DNA of 64,000 nucleotides from Acidobacteriota bacterium (lineage in GTDB: Bacteria > Acidobacteriota > Vicinamibacteria > Vicinamibacterales > CAVVIG01). The position numbers and the translations under genes are program-made. This document shows positions 25,578 to 34,737 of this stretch, one piece after another. A model generated the notes under the pieces. That model had not been told where the DNA came from. It worked only from the letters and a program-made list of their open reading frames with translations, and made no database searches. The stretch is from NCBI GenBank assembly GCA_018268955.1, contig JAFDVO010000006.1:62001-126000 (forward strand), read 5' to 3'. Position 1 is the first letter of the stretch. Every line of letters starts with the position of its first letter.

Positions 25578-26468
25578 ATGACTGCACGGCGCGTGGTTCT
25601 CGGCGCAGCTCTGGTGGCAGCACTCGCGGTCCCGACCATCCTGCACGGTCAGGCGCAGCAACGGGTCGTGTTCGCCAGCGCCGTCGACGAGAAAGGCGCC
25701 CCGGTCGAAGGGCTCGGAGCCTCCGACTTCGTCATCCGCGAAGACAAGGTCGCACGTGAAGTGCTGACCGCTGCACCGGCGCACGAACCGATGCAGATCG
25801 CCCTGCTCATCGACAACAGTCAGGCCGCCGACCCGTACATCCGCGACCTCCGCCAGGGCGCGACCGCCTTCATCCAGGCGATCGCCGCCGACCCGACGGC
25901 CAGGCACGAGATTGCCGTCATCACGATCGGCGAGCGCCCGACAATCAACACGGACTACACGACCGACATCTCGAAGGCGACCGCCGGCGCCAATCGCATC
26001 TTCGCCACGCCGGGCAGCGGAGCGTACCTCCTTGACGGCATCATCGAGACGAGCCGCGGCTTCAAGAAGCGCGAGGCCACACGCCCGGTGATCGTCGCCG
26101 TCATCACGGCCGGCGTCGACCTGAGCGATCGCGTGTATCAGAGCGTGCTCGAGCCGCTGCGCGACTCAGGAGCCACGCTCCACGTCGTGGTCCTCGGCCG
26201 GCCGATCACCAGCGACACCGACCGCATGATGGTGCTGGACCTCGGCACGCGCGAGACTGGCGGCCGGTACGACACGGTGCTCACGGGAACCGCGCTGGCT
26301 CCCCGGCTCAAGCAGATCGGGGACGAACTGACGCACCAGTACAAGCTGACGTACGCGCGTCCCCAGACACTGATCCCGCCCGAGCGCGTCACGGTGTCGT
26401 CGTCTCGCCCGAACATCACCGTCCGCGGCATCGCCCAGCACACGCCGGTCGACGCAGGTCGCCGATGA
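25578..26468 (+). CDS. Secreted VWA-like protein, first gene of the haem-operon transcript
   Basis: 296 residues with a signal peptide (MTARRVVLGAALVAALAVPT). A beta domain (VVFASAVDEKGAPVEGLGASDFVIREDK) and a VWA-like Rossmann domain follow. The metal site is altered: the usual DxSxS is DNSQA in IALLIDNSQAADPYI, so metal binding may be lost. It ends with an ATGA overlap to the next VWA gene. Why this pair precedes haem genes is unknown; there is no terminator between them. Confidence 0.75.
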   Translation: MTARRVVLGAALVAALAVPTILHGQAQQRVVFASAVDEKGAPVEGLGASDFVIREDKVAREVLTAAPAHEPMQIALLIDNSQAADPYIRDLRQGATAFIQAIAADPTARHEIAVITIGERPTINTDYTTDISKATAGANRIFATPGSGAYLLDGIIETSRGFKKREATRPVIVAVITAGVDLSDRVYQSVLEPLRDSGATLHVVVLGRPITSDTDRMMVLDLGTRETGGRYDTVLTGTALAPRLKQIGDELTHQYKLTYARPQTLIPPERVTVSSSRPNITVRGIAQHTPVDAGRR

Positions 26469-27472
26469 ACCCCCTCCTGCTTCGGATGTCGATTGCGGCG
26501 CTCGCGCTTGGCGCCGTCCTGCCGCTAACGCGCGCAGCCGCCCAACAGGGTACGAACCAGGGCGCGCAGGCCGCGCCACCGGCGACAACCGCCAGCCAGG
26601 CTCCCGCCCCAGGCTCCCTGCAGCCGTCCTTCCGGGCAGGCGTCGAGGTGGTCTCGCTGAACGTGACGGTCACCGACGCGGCCCAGAAGTACATCACCGA
26701 TCTCGAGCAGGATGACTTCCAGGTGTTCGAGGATGGGATGAAGCAGGACGTCACGATCTTCAATCGCACCAACCTCCCCATCGCCCTGGCCCTGCTCGTC
26801 GATACCAGCGCCAGCATGGAGAACCGCCTCCCGATCGCACAGGAGGCCGCCATCGGATTCGCGCGCCGGCTTCGCGCGCAGGACCTCGCCGAGGTCATCG
26901 ACTTCGACAGCCGCGTGATCGTCCTCCAGGGCTTCACGAACAAGGCCGCCGAACTCGAAGCCGCGATCCGCAAGACGTCGGCGGGCGGTTCGACCTCGAT
27001 GTACAACGCCATCTACATCGCCCTCAAGGACCTCAAGAAGGCGGTGGCCACGAACACCGACGAGATCCGACGCCAGGCGATCGTCGTTCTGTCGGACGGC
27101 GAAGACACCTCGAGCCTGCTGCCGTTCGAGGAGGTGCTCGACCTTGCGAAGCGCTCCGAGACGGCCATCTACGCCATCGGGCTCCGCTCGTCGGAGAGCA
27201 CCAGTTCCGGCGCGAAGGGGTTCAAGGAAGCGGAGTTCGTGCTGCGCCAGTTGGCGCAGGAGACCGGCGGGCGCGCGTTCTTCCCGACGCAGGTCACCGA
27301 CCTGAACGCGATATACGGGCAGATCGCAGACGAGCTGTCGAGCCAGTACACTGTGGGGTACACGTCGAAGAACCCGAAGCGTGATGGCGCGTGGCGCCGG
27401 GTCGTCGTTCGCGTGTCCCGCCCTGGTGCGACATCCCGCACCAAGCTCGGTTACTTCGCGCCGACACACTAG
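26465..27472 (+). CDS. Secreted VWA-domain protein
   Basis: 335 residues. A signal peptide (LRMSIAALALGAVLPLTRAAA) is followed by a Gln/Ala/Pro linker, the beta domain (VEVVSLNVTVTDAAQKYITDL, DFQVFEDGMKQDV) and a complete VWA domain with the metal site LLVDTSASMENRL and later VVLSDGEDTSSLL. It is closest in layout to the 4217 gene, less so to its upstream neighbour with the degenerate site. The stop is 9 bases before the ccsA/hemX-like gene. Confidence 0.8.
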   Translation: MNPLLLRMSIAALALGAVLPLTRAAAQQGTNQGAQAAPPATTASQAPAPGSLQPSFRAGVEVVSLNVTVTDAAQKYITDLEQDDFQVFEDGMKQDVTIFNRTNLPIALALLVDTSASMENRLPIAQEAAIGFARRLRAQDLAEVIDFDSRVIVLQGFTNKAAELEAAIRKTSAGGSTSMYNAIYIALKDLKKAVATNTDEIRRQAIVVLSDGEDTSSLLPFEEVLDLAKRSETAIYAIGLRSSESTSSGAKGFKEAEFVLRQLAQETGGRAFFPTQVTDLNAIYGQIADELSSQYTVGYTSKNPKRDGAWRRVVVRVSRPGATSRTKLGYFAPTH

Positions 27473-27481
27473 ACGCTCGTC

Positions 27482-28297
27482 ATGCACTCGATTCCCCTGG
27501 CGCTCTATGTCGCGGCGCTCGCCGCCTACGTCGTGCACTTCGCCCGTCGCCAGGCAGAGGTCGGCCGGGCCGCAACGACGCTGCTCGTCGCCGGCGCGCT
27601 CGCCCACACGTTCGTGGTCGGCATGCAGACGATGGAGGTCTCGCATGTCCCGGTGACGAGCGCCTCTTCCGCCATCTCCACCTTCGTGCTGCTGCTGGTC
27701 CTCGCGTACCTGTTCACCGAGATGACCACCGAGGAACGGACGATGGGCGCGTTCATCCTGCCGCTGGTGGTCGCGCTGCAGTTGATTCCTGCGCTGCACC
27801 CCATGCCCGAGGAACGGGCCGACATCCTGCGCGGTCCGCTGTTCGGCATCCACGTCGCGTCGCTCCTGTTCGCCTACGCCAGCTTCGCGCTGGCCTGCGT
27901 CATCGGCATCATCTACGTGCTCCAGTTCAAGGAGCTCAAGGCCAAGCACTTTGGCTTCTTCTACGCCCGACTTCCCGCACTGGATGTGCTGGACACGATG
28001 AACCAGCGCGCGATCATGGTGGGGTGGATCTGCCTGACCGTCGGGCTCGTCGCCGGCTTCATCTGGGCCGGACAGGTGCAGGGCAGCGATCCGCGGGTCC
28101 AGGCGATGTCGCTGGAAGACCCGAAAATCTTCGTCGCGCTCATCTGCTGGGTGGTCTATTCATTCGAAGTGTTCGCCGCGAGGCGCATCGGCTGGGGCGG
28201 ACGCCGGGCCGCCTATCTCTCGGCGGTCGGGTTTGCGATCGTGCTGCTGAACTTCCTGCCGATCAGCTACTTCCTGACCAACAGCCATAACTTCTGA
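27482..28297 (+). CDS. CcsA/HemX-type cytochrome assembly membrane protein
   Basis: 271 residues, eight hydrophobic helices. VWICLTVGLVAGFIWAGQV... resembles the tryptophan-rich haem-handling region of CcsA/HemX proteins (GLVAGFIWAGQVQG, EDPKIFVALICWVVYSFEV). HemX in Bacillus sits just before hemA and affects HemA level, while CcsA delivers haem for cytochrome c. Since hemA follows 13 bases later here, a HemX-like role is at least as likely as cytochrome c assembly; sequence alone does not decide. Confidence 0.8.
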   Translation: MHSIPLALYVAALAAYVVHFARRQAEVGRAATTLLVAGALAHTFVVGMQTMEVSHVPVTSASSAISTFVLLLVLAYLFTEMTTEERTMGAFILPLVVALQLIPALHPMPEERADILRGPLFGIHVASLLFAYASFALACVIGIIYVLQFKELKAKHFGFFYARLPALDVLDTMNQRAIMVGWICLTVGLVAGFIWAGQVQGSDPRVQAMSLEDPKIFVALICWVVYSFEVFAARRIGWGGRRAAYLSAVGFAIVLLNFLPISYFLTNSHNF

Positions 28298-28310
28298 GGC
28301 GACCGGATCT

Positions 28311-29657
28311 GTGCACCTGCTGCTTGTTGGCGTCAGTCATCGCACCGCACCGGTCGAGTTGCGTGAGCGGCTCGACTTCCAGGCACGTGGCCTCGACGCC
28401 GCACTGACGGCCCTGAACGAGCGCGGCGCCGGCCGGGAAGCGGTGATCGTCTCGACGTGCAACCGGGCGGAGCTGTACACCGTCTGCGAGAACGTCGCGG
28501 AGGGTCGATCAGCCATCGCGGATTTCCTCTGCGAGTACCACGGCGTGGAGCGCGCCTCGGTGCTGCCGCACCTGTACGACGTCGCGGACATGGAAGCCGC
28601 ACGGCATCTCTTCCGGGTGGCGGCGGGCCTCGACTCGCTGGTCATGGGCGAGCCTCAGATCCTCGGGCAAGTGAAGGACGCGCACACCGCGGCCACATCG
28701 GCCCGGACCGCTGGCCCGCTGCTCAATCGCCTGTTCCACTCCTCGTTCGCGGTGGGCAAGCGCGTGCGTACCGAGACGGGGCTCGGCAGCGGGGCCGTGT
28801 CCGTCAGCTACGCGGCGGTTTCGCTTTCCAAGAAGATCTTCGGCGACCTGCGGGGCCGCAGCGTCCTCGTCATCGGCGCCGGTGAGATGGGCAAGCTCAC
28901 CGCCCTCCACATGAAGTCGCAGGGCGTGCACCAGGTGACGATCGTCAGCCGGACCATCGCGCACGCGGCGCGCACGGCTGAGGCGATCGGCGGCGCGTCG
29001 GCAGCCCCGTGGGACGAACTCGACACCCTGCTCGGGACGGCGGACATCGTCATCACCGCGACCGGCGCGCCGTCTGTCATCCTGACGAAGGCGTATCTCG
29101 AGTCGGTGATGCGCCCCCGCCGCAACCGCCCGCTCTTCATCATCGACATCGCGATGCCGCGGGACGTCGAACCGGCCGCTGGCGACATCGAGCAGGTGTT
29201 CCTCTACAACATCGACGACCTCCAGGCGACCGTGCGCGAGAACCTGGCGCGCCGCGCCAGCGAAGTGTCGCGTGCCGAGGCGATCGTCGCTGAAGAGGTC
29301 GAGAAGTTCGGCCAGTGGCTGCGCGCACGCGGGGCGGTCCCGACCATCGTGGCGCTGCGACAGCGATTCGACGCGATTCGGCGTTCCGAACTGGACCGGC
29401 TCGCCTCGTCGTTGCCGCCGGACACCCGCGGCCGTGTCGATGACATCACCCGGTTGATCGTCGAGAAGCTGCTGCTGACGCCGACCGAGCAGCTGAAATC
29501 CGCCGCAGACCCGGACACGATCGGCACCTACGCCGAGGCCCTCACGCGCCTCTTCGCCCTCGACACGCGCGCAGACGCAACTGACGCGGATGCGCCGGAA
29601 CGGCGCGAACGCCGCGACCGCAAGGTCGAACCCTTCGTCAGGCCCGGCAGCCGCTGA
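28311..29657 (+). CDS. hemA: Glutamyl-tRNA reductase
   Basis: 448 residues. It reduces Glu-tRNA with NADPH to glutamate-1-semialdehyde, the committed step of C5-pathway haem synthesis. The catalytic Cys is in VSTCNRAELYTV (~residue 50), followed by MGEPQILGQVKDA, the NADPH-binding VLVIGAGEMGKL and the C-terminal dimerisation domain. The start is GTG 28311. The C-terminus has a polar tail (~25 residues) rich in Asp and Arg. Confidence 0.97.
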   Translation: MHLLLVGVSHRTAPVELRERLDFQARGLDAALTALNERGAGREAVIVSTCNRAELYTVCENVAEGRSAIADFLCEYHGVERASVLPHLYDVADMEAARHLFRVAAGLDSLVMGEPQILGQVKDAHTAATSARTAGPLLNRLFHSSFAVGKRVRTETGLGSGAVSVSYAAVSLSKKIFGDLRGRSVLVIGAGEMGKLTALHMKSQGVHQVTIVSRTIAHAARTAEAIGGASAAPWDELDTLLGTADIVITATGAPSVILTKAYLESVMRPRRNRPLFIIDIAMPRDVEPAAGDIEQVFLYNIDDLQATVRENLARRASEVSRAEAIVAEEVEKFGQWLRARGAVPTIVALRQRFDAIRRSELDRLASSLPPDTRGRVDDITRLIVEKLLLTPTEQLKSAADPDTIGTYAEALTRLFALDTRADATDADAPERRERRDRKVEPFVRPGSR

Positions 29658-29683
29658 GGCTGCGACCCCCACATCGCCTATCC

Positions 29684-30667
29684 ATGACGCCTGCTCCCCT
29701 GAAGCTCGGAACGCGCGGCAGCCAGCTCGCGCTCTACCAGGCCAACACGGTCGCCAGACGCATCGCCGAGGCGGGTGGCCCGCCGTGCGAACTGGTCATC
29801 ATCCGCACCTCCGGCGATCGCCTCCAGGAGCGGCCGCTCTCTGAATCGGGCGGCAAGCGCCTGTTCGTCAAGGAGATCGAAGACGCACTGCTCAGGGGCG
29901 ACGTGGACCTCGCGGTCCACAGCAGCAAGGACATGCCTGCGCTGCTCCCCGACGGGCTGACCATCGCCGGGGTGCTCGAACGCGAAGACCCGCGGGATGC
30001 CGTGGTGCTGCCGGCCTCGAAGGGCGCGAACGTCCACTCGCTCGAGGCACTCGTCGCGGCGCTGGGACAGGCCCCGTCGATCGGCACCGCAAGCGTTCGC
30101 CGGGTGGCCCTGCTGAAACGCCTGTTCCCGCACGCGCGCTTCGAACCGATGCGCGGCAACCTCGACACGCGGCTCCGGAAGCTGGACGAAGGCGCACACG
30201 ATGCGCTGGTGCTCGCGGCGGCGGGACTGCGCCGCCTCGGGTTCGCCTCGCGCATCACCTGCACGCTCCCGCTCAGTGCGTGCATCCCCTCCCCCGGCCA
30301 GGGCATCATCGCCATCGAGATACGCGATGGAGACGAGCGGGTGCGCGCGGCGGTCGAGCGCATCAGCGATCGAGTTGCCCAGCAGGCGCTCGAGGTCGAG
30401 CGGACGGTCGTGGATGCGCTCGGCGGTGGATGCCAGACGCCAATCGGCGCCCTCGCCACGCCGGTCCGGGATGATCAGTTCGAGCTCATCGCTGCGGTCG
30501 TGGCGCTCGACGGCAGCCGGCTGCTGCGCACCATCGTCCATGGTGCGAGGGCCGACGCGCACGCCCTCGGAGTCCGGGCCGCGGACGACCTGCTCGCGCA
30601 AGGCGCCGCGAGCATCCTCGAAGAGGCCCGCCGTGCGCAGGCCCAGAACGAGCACGACTCGCAATAG
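29684..30667 (+). CDS. hemC: Porphobilinogen deaminase (hydroxymethylbilane synthase)
   Basis: 327 residues. It joins four porphobilinogens to hydroxymethylbilane. LGTRGSQLALYQAN opens the protein, HSSKDMPALLPDGL contains the active-site Asp region, GTASVRR and MRGNLDTRL bind substrate, and GGGCQTPIGA carries the Cys that holds the dipyrromethane cofactor. It is slightly longer than average (~310) at the C-terminus. Confidence 0.97.
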   Translation: MTPAPLKLGTRGSQLALYQANTVARRIAEAGGPPCELVIIRTSGDRLQERPLSESGGKRLFVKEIEDALLRGDVDLAVHSSKDMPALLPDGLTIAGVLEREDPRDAVVLPASKGANVHSLEALVAALGQAPSIGTASVRRVALLKRLFPHARFEPMRGNLDTRLRKLDEGAHDALVLAAAGLRRLGFASRITCTLPLSACIPSPGQGIIAIEIRDGDERVRAAVERISDRVAQQALEVERTVVDALGGGCQTPIGALATPVRDDQFELIAAVVALDGSRLLRTIVHGARADAHALGVRAADDLLAQGAASILEEARRAQAQNEHDSQ

Positions 30668-30678
30668 AATCGCTCATC

Positions 30679-32235
30679 GTGGCTGAATCCATCGTCTACC
30701 TGATTGGCGCCGGACCCGGAAACCCGGAGCTCATTACCGTTCGCGGCCTGCACTGCCTGGCCGAAGCCGACGTGGTGCTCTACGACCACCTCGTGCACCC
30801 GCGGCTCTTACGGGCAGCGAAGCCGGGCGCGGAGAAGATCGACGTCGGCATGCCAGCGCCGACACCGCTCGATCAGGAAGCCATCTGCTACCTGCTGGCG
30901 GAAAAAGCGGTCGAGGGCAAGGTGGTGGCTCGCCTGAAGTGGGGCGACCCGTTCATCTGGGACTCTGGCGGCTCCGAAGCCCTCTTCCTGCACGAGCGCC
31001 GCATCCGTTTCGAGGTGGTGCCGGGCATCCCGGCAGCGATGGGCGCCGCGGCGTACTCAGGCGTGCCGCTCACATATCCGGGCGGCGGCGACACGCTCAC
31101 CTTCGTGCGCGGCAACGAAGGCTCGGCCAACACCCTGCCCGACGTGGACTGGTCCAGCCTGGCCACGCTCGACGGCACGATCGTCTGTTATGCGGGCCCC
31201 GACCAGCTCGCCGACATGCTGTCGGCGCTCCTGAAGGCCGGACGTCCCGAGGACGATACGGCGGTGCTCATCTACGACGGCACGCTGCCCACGCAGGAAA
31301 CCACGATGGGCACGCTGGCGGAGATCGCGCACCGCGCGAATACGACGCGCGATCGCCGTCCGGCGATCCTCGTGGTCGGCCGGGTCGCCGCACTCCGGGA
31401 GCACCTGCGCTGGTTCGACGCGCGTCCGCTCTTCGGCAAGCGTGTCCTGGTGACGCGCCCGCGCGAACAGGCGTCGGAATTCGTCACCCTGCTGCAGGCG
31501 CTCGGAGCCGACCCGATCGAGGCGCCGATGATCCGCATCGTCCCGCCGGCAGACTACGCCCCGCTCGACGAGGCCTGCGCCACGATCGAGTCGTTCGACT
31601 GGGCCGTGTTCACGAGCGGCAATGCGGTCGAGGCCTTCATGGGCCGGCTGCTCGCGTCCCCGGCCGACGTGCGCGCGCTCAAGAACGTCAAGCTGTGCGC
31701 GATCGGTGCCGGCACCGCCGAACGCTTCACGAAGTACGGCATCAAGGTGGACCTCATTCCTTCGGAGTCGCGCGCCGAAAGCGTGCTGCATGCGCTGCTC
31801 GAGAAGGGCGACGTCCGCGGCCTGCGGTTGCTGCTGCCGCGCGCTGACATCGGCCGCGAGGTCATCGGCGAGGAACTCCGCAAGCGCGGCGCGCTGGTGA
31901 CGGAGGTCGTGGCCTACCGAACGGTCGCGATCGATCCTGAGCGTGACGGCGAACCAGACGTGTACCGGATGCTGCTCGACGGCCGCATCGACGTCGTGAC
32001 GTTCGCGAGCCCGTCGTCGGTGAGGAGCTTCGCTGAACTCTACGGCGCGGACGCCTCTGCCGATCTCCTGAACAAGACGAACGTCGCCGCGATCGGGCCG
32101 GTCACCGCCGAAGCGGCCGCGCAACTCGGCATCACCTGCGGCATCGTCCCGGCGCAATACACCATCCCCGCGCTCTGCGCGGCGATCGTCCGGCACTTCG
32201 AGAGCACCCAGGGATCTGCCGCCGGGTCGCGATAG
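30679..32235 (+). CDS. cobA-hemD: Uroporphyrinogen-III methyltransferase / uroporphyrinogen-III synthase fusion
   Basis: 518 residues, two enzymes in one chain. Residues ~1-245 are the SAM-dependent SUMT domain (VYLIGAGPGNPELIT, VVARLKWGDPFIWDSGG, VVPGIPAAMGAAAYSGVPLT). Residues ~255-515 are HemD (GKRVLVTRPREQASEF, FTSGNAVEAFM, VTFASPSSVRSF). HemD makes uroporphyrinogen III; SUMT diverts it to precorrin-2 for siroheme or B12. Such fusions occur in several phyla. Start is GTG 30679, 11 bases after hemC. Confidence 0.95.
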   Translation: MAESIVYLIGAGPGNPELITVRGLHCLAEADVVLYDHLVHPRLLRAAKPGAEKIDVGMPAPTPLDQEAICYLLAEKAVEGKVVARLKWGDPFIWDSGGSEALFLHERRIRFEVVPGIPAAMGAAAYSGVPLTYPGGGDTLTFVRGNEGSANTLPDVDWSSLATLDGTIVCYAGPDQLADMLSALLKAGRPEDDTAVLIYDGTLPTQETTMGTLAEIAHRANTTRDRRPAILVVGRVAALREHLRWFDARPLFGKRVLVTRPREQASEFVTLLQALGADPIEAPMIRIVPPADYAPLDEACATIESFDWAVFTSGNAVEAFMGRLLASPADVRALKNVKLCAIGAGTAERFTKYGIKVDLIPSESRAESVLHALLEKGDVRGLRLLLPRADIGREVIGEELRKRGALVTEVVAYRTVAIDPERDGEPDVYRMLLDGRIDVVTFASPSSVRSFAELYGADASADLLNKTNVAAIGPVTAEAAAQLGITCGIVPAQYTIPALCAAIVRHFESTQGSAAGSR

Positions 32236-32259
32236 GCCGTCCCGCAGGAGGAACGTGGC

Positions 32260-33255
32260 ATGACGACGGCTCACAGCTATTCGAGACTGGGGATTGCGAA
32301 ACGGCTGCGTCGCCTGCGGAGCTCGGAGCCGATGCGGGCGCTCGTGCGCGAAACCCGGCTGTCCCCGGACAACTTCGTGCTGCCGCTCTTCGTCTGCGAA
32401 GGGGAAGGGGTGCGCCGCGAGGTGCCGTCGATGCCGGCCGTATTCAACCTGTCGGTCGACGAGGCGGTGAAGGAGGCGGCGGCGGCACGCGCCGACGGCG
32501 TGAACGCGGTGCTGCTCTTCGGGTTGCCCGACCACAAGGACGACATCGGATCCTCGGCGTACGACCCCGAGGCCCCGGTGCAGGCGGCGATCCGCGCGAT
32601 CAAGCGCGAGGTGCCTGGCGTGCTCGTGATCACCGACGTGTGCCTGTGCGAGTACACCGACCATGGGCACTGCGGGCTGCTGATCGACAACGAGATCGCG
32701 AACGACCCCACCGTTGACCAGCTCGTTCGGGCCGCCGTCTCCCATGCCGCCGCTGGCGCCGACATCGTGGCGCCCTCCGACATGATGGATGGACGGGTCG
32801 GGGCAATCAGGGCCGGACTCGACGATCGCGGCTACGACAACGTGGTCATCATGTCCTACGCCGCCAAGTACTGCTCGGCGTTCTACGGCCCGTTTCGTGA
32901 CGCCGCTGGCTCGACGCCGAAATTCGGCGACCGGCGGTCGCACCAGATGGACCCGGCAAACGTCGACGAGGCGCTGCGTGAGGTCGAGCAGGACATCGAG
33001 GAAGGCGCCGACATCGTGATGGTCAAGCCGGCGCTCGCCTATCTGGATGTGATCGCCAGGGTGAAAGAGGCGTTCGGCTACCCGACAGCCGCCTATCACG
33101 TGAGCGGCGAGTACGCGATGCTCAAGGCGGCCGCGCGCAACGGCTGGATCGACGAGCCGCGGGCCATGATGGAGACGCTCACCGCCATCCGCCGTGCCGG
33201 CGCGGAGATCATCATCACTTACTACGCGCGTGAAGCCGCGCGCGCGCTGGCCTGA
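32260..33255 (+). CDS. hemB: Delta-aminolevulinic acid dehydratase
   Basis: 331 residues. It condenses two 5-aminolevulinates to porphobilinogen. [14 protein letters not shown] has the three Cys of the zinc-dependent enzyme type. The two Schiff-base lysines are in [16 protein letters not shown] and [10 protein letters not shown]. It has AGGAGG about 10 bases before the ATG, so its expression within the operon should be good. Gene order hemA-C-D-B-L gives every step from Glu-tRNA to uroporphyrinogen III. Confidence 0.97.
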   Translation: MTTAHSYSRLGIAKRLRRLRSSEPMRALVRETRLSPDNFVLPLFVCEGEGVRREVPSMPAVFNLSVDEAVKEAAAARADGVNAVLLFGLPDHKDDIGSSAYDPEAPVQAAIRAIKREVPGVLVITDVCLCEYTDHGHCGLLIDNEIANDPTVDQLVRAAVSHAAAGADIVAPSDMMDGRVGAIRAGLDDRGYDNVVIMSYAAKYCSAFYGPFRDAAGSTPKFGDRRSHQMDPANVDEALREVEQDIEEGADIVMVKPALAYLDVIARVKEAFGYPTAAYHVSGEYAMLKAAARNGWIDEPRAMMETLTAIRRAGAEIIITYYAREAARALA

Positions 33256-33337
33256 GCGCCCGACCGTCCGCACGCCGGACGCCGCTCGAGCGCGCACGAC
33301 AGGCCGCACATCCCATCCCCCCTCATCAGGTGTGTCC

Positions 33338-34627
33338 ATGAAGACGACCCGTTCATCGCGTCTGTTCACCCGTGCCGTCGGCATATTGCCCGGCGGCGTC
33401 GACAGCCCCGTGCGTGCCTTCAAGTCGGTCGGCGCCTCGCCGCTCTTCGTCAAGCGCGCGTATGGCGCGAGGCTCGAGGATGTCGACGGGAACGTGTTCA
33501 TCGACTACGTGATGTCGTGGGGCCCCCTGATTCACGGCCACGCGCCGAAGGGGCTGGTCAAGGCGCTGGGCGACGCGACGAAGCGCGGCACGAGCTACGG
33601 CGCGCCGAGCCCGCTCGAGGTCGAGATGGGCGAGCGGGTGCGCGAGCTGATGCCGTCACTCGAACGGGTCCGGTTCGTGAGTTCCGGCACCGAGGCGGCG
33701 ATGAGCGCGGTCCGCGTCGCGCGAGCGGCCACCGGGCGGGACAAGATCATCAAGTTCGAGGGCTGCTATCACGGCCACGCGGACGGGTTCCTCGTGCAGG
33801 CCGGTTCCGGCGCGCTGACGCTTGGAACGCCAACGAGCCCTGGCGTCACGAAGGCCGCAGCCGCGGACACGCTCATCGCGAAGTACAACGACCTCGCCTC
33901 AGTCGAGCGGGTCTTCAAGGCAAACCGCGCGAAGGTGGCTGCGCTCTGCGTCGAACCGATTGCCGGCAACATGGGGCTCGTGCCGCCGGCGGACGGATTC
34001 CTGCAGGGGCTCCGCGACCTGTGCGACCGCCACGGCGCGCTACTCGTGTTCGACGAAGTGATTTCCGGCTTTCGCGCGGCACCTGGCGGCGCGCAGGCGG
34101 TCTACGGCGTGACGCCGGACGTGACGTGCCTCGGCAAGATCATCGGCGGCGGGCTTCCGGTCGGCGCGTACGGCGGGAAGGCAGAAGTGATGGAACTCGT
34201 GTCTCCGGCCGGCCCGGTCTATCAGGCAGGGACGCTATCGGGCAATCCGCTCGCGATGACGGCTGGGCTCTGGTGCCTGAACCAGCTCAAGCCAAAGCTG
34301 TATCGCACGCTGGCGGACCTCGGCACGCGGCTCGCCCAGGGGTTGGCCACCGCAGCGCGCGAGGCCGGCATTCCCCTGCAGGTGAACGCCTTCGGATCGC
34401 TCGTGACCCCTTTCTTCACCGCCCGGCGCGTGCGCGATTACGCGTCAGCAACGAGCGCTGACACCGACCAATATGCCCGCTTCTTCCGAGGCATGCTGGC
34501 CCGCGGCATCTACCTGCCGCCGTCACAGTTCGAGGCCTGGTTCCTGTCGGCAGCGCACACGCGGAAGGACGTCGACGCGACGATCACCGCTGCGCGCGCG
34601 GTCCTCAGGGAACTTGGACGGGAGTGA
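33338..34627 (+). CDS. hemL: Glutamate-1-semialdehyde 2,1-aminomutase
   Basis: 429 residues, a PLP enzyme that makes 5-aminolevulinate from the HemA product. PGGVDSPVRAFKSVG is the family N-terminus, FEGCYHGHADGFLVQAGSGA binds cofactor and LGKIIGGGLPVGAYGG holds the PLP lysine. I start at ATG 33338; an earlier in-frame codon would add 48 residues without similarity. An 82-base gap separates it from hemB. The stop is followed at once by a GC-rich repeat spacer. Confidence 0.97.
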   Translation: MKTTRSSRLFTRAVGILPGGVDSPVRAFKSVGASPLFVKRAYGARLEDVDGNVFIDYVMSWGPLIHGHAPKGLVKALGDATKRGTSYGAPSPLEVEMGERVRELMPSLERVRFVSSGTEAAMSAVRVARAATGRDKIIKFEGCYHGHADGFLVQAGSGALTLGTPTSPGVTKAAAADTLIAKYNDLASVERVFKANRAKVAALCVEPIAGNMGLVPPADGFLQGLRDLCDRHGALLVFDEVISGFRAAPGGAQAVYGVTPDVTCLGKIIGGGLPVGAYGGKAEVMELVSPAGPVYQAGTLSGNPLAMTAGLWCLNQLKPKLYRTLADLGTRLAQGLATAAREAGIPLQVNAFGSLVTPFFTARRVRDYASATSADTDQYARFFRGMLARGIYLPPSQFEAWFLSAAHTRKDVDATITAARAVLRELGRE

Positions 34628-34737
34628 GGGCGGGCGGGGTTGGTAGGGCAGGTTGGGCTGGTAGGGCGGGTTGGGCTGCCTTACCTGGCTTACCTGCCCC
34701 ACCCGCCCTGCCTGCCTTGCCGCCTCGCGCGGTCAAC
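34628..34737. repeat. 9-base tandem repeats in two inverted arms
   Basis: Four units of GGTAGGGCA/GGTTGGGCT type (34642-34677) are followed by units of the opposite strand sense (TTACCTGGC, TTACCTGCC, CCACCCGCC, CTGCCTGCC; 34681-34716). The arms can pair into one long hairpin. They lie between the convergent ends of hemL and the glycine-zipper gene. The same units recur at 56211-56400. Confidence 0.8.

Noticed and set aside
30665-30670. TAGAAT box before cobA-hemD as a further leaderless promoter
   Set aside because: It overlaps the hemC stop codon and lies in a tight operon; likely chance.
31057-33501. An 814-residue frame opposite hemD-hemB
   Set aside because: Low-complexity Arg/His-rich translation of the antisense strand, no motif, no ribosome site.
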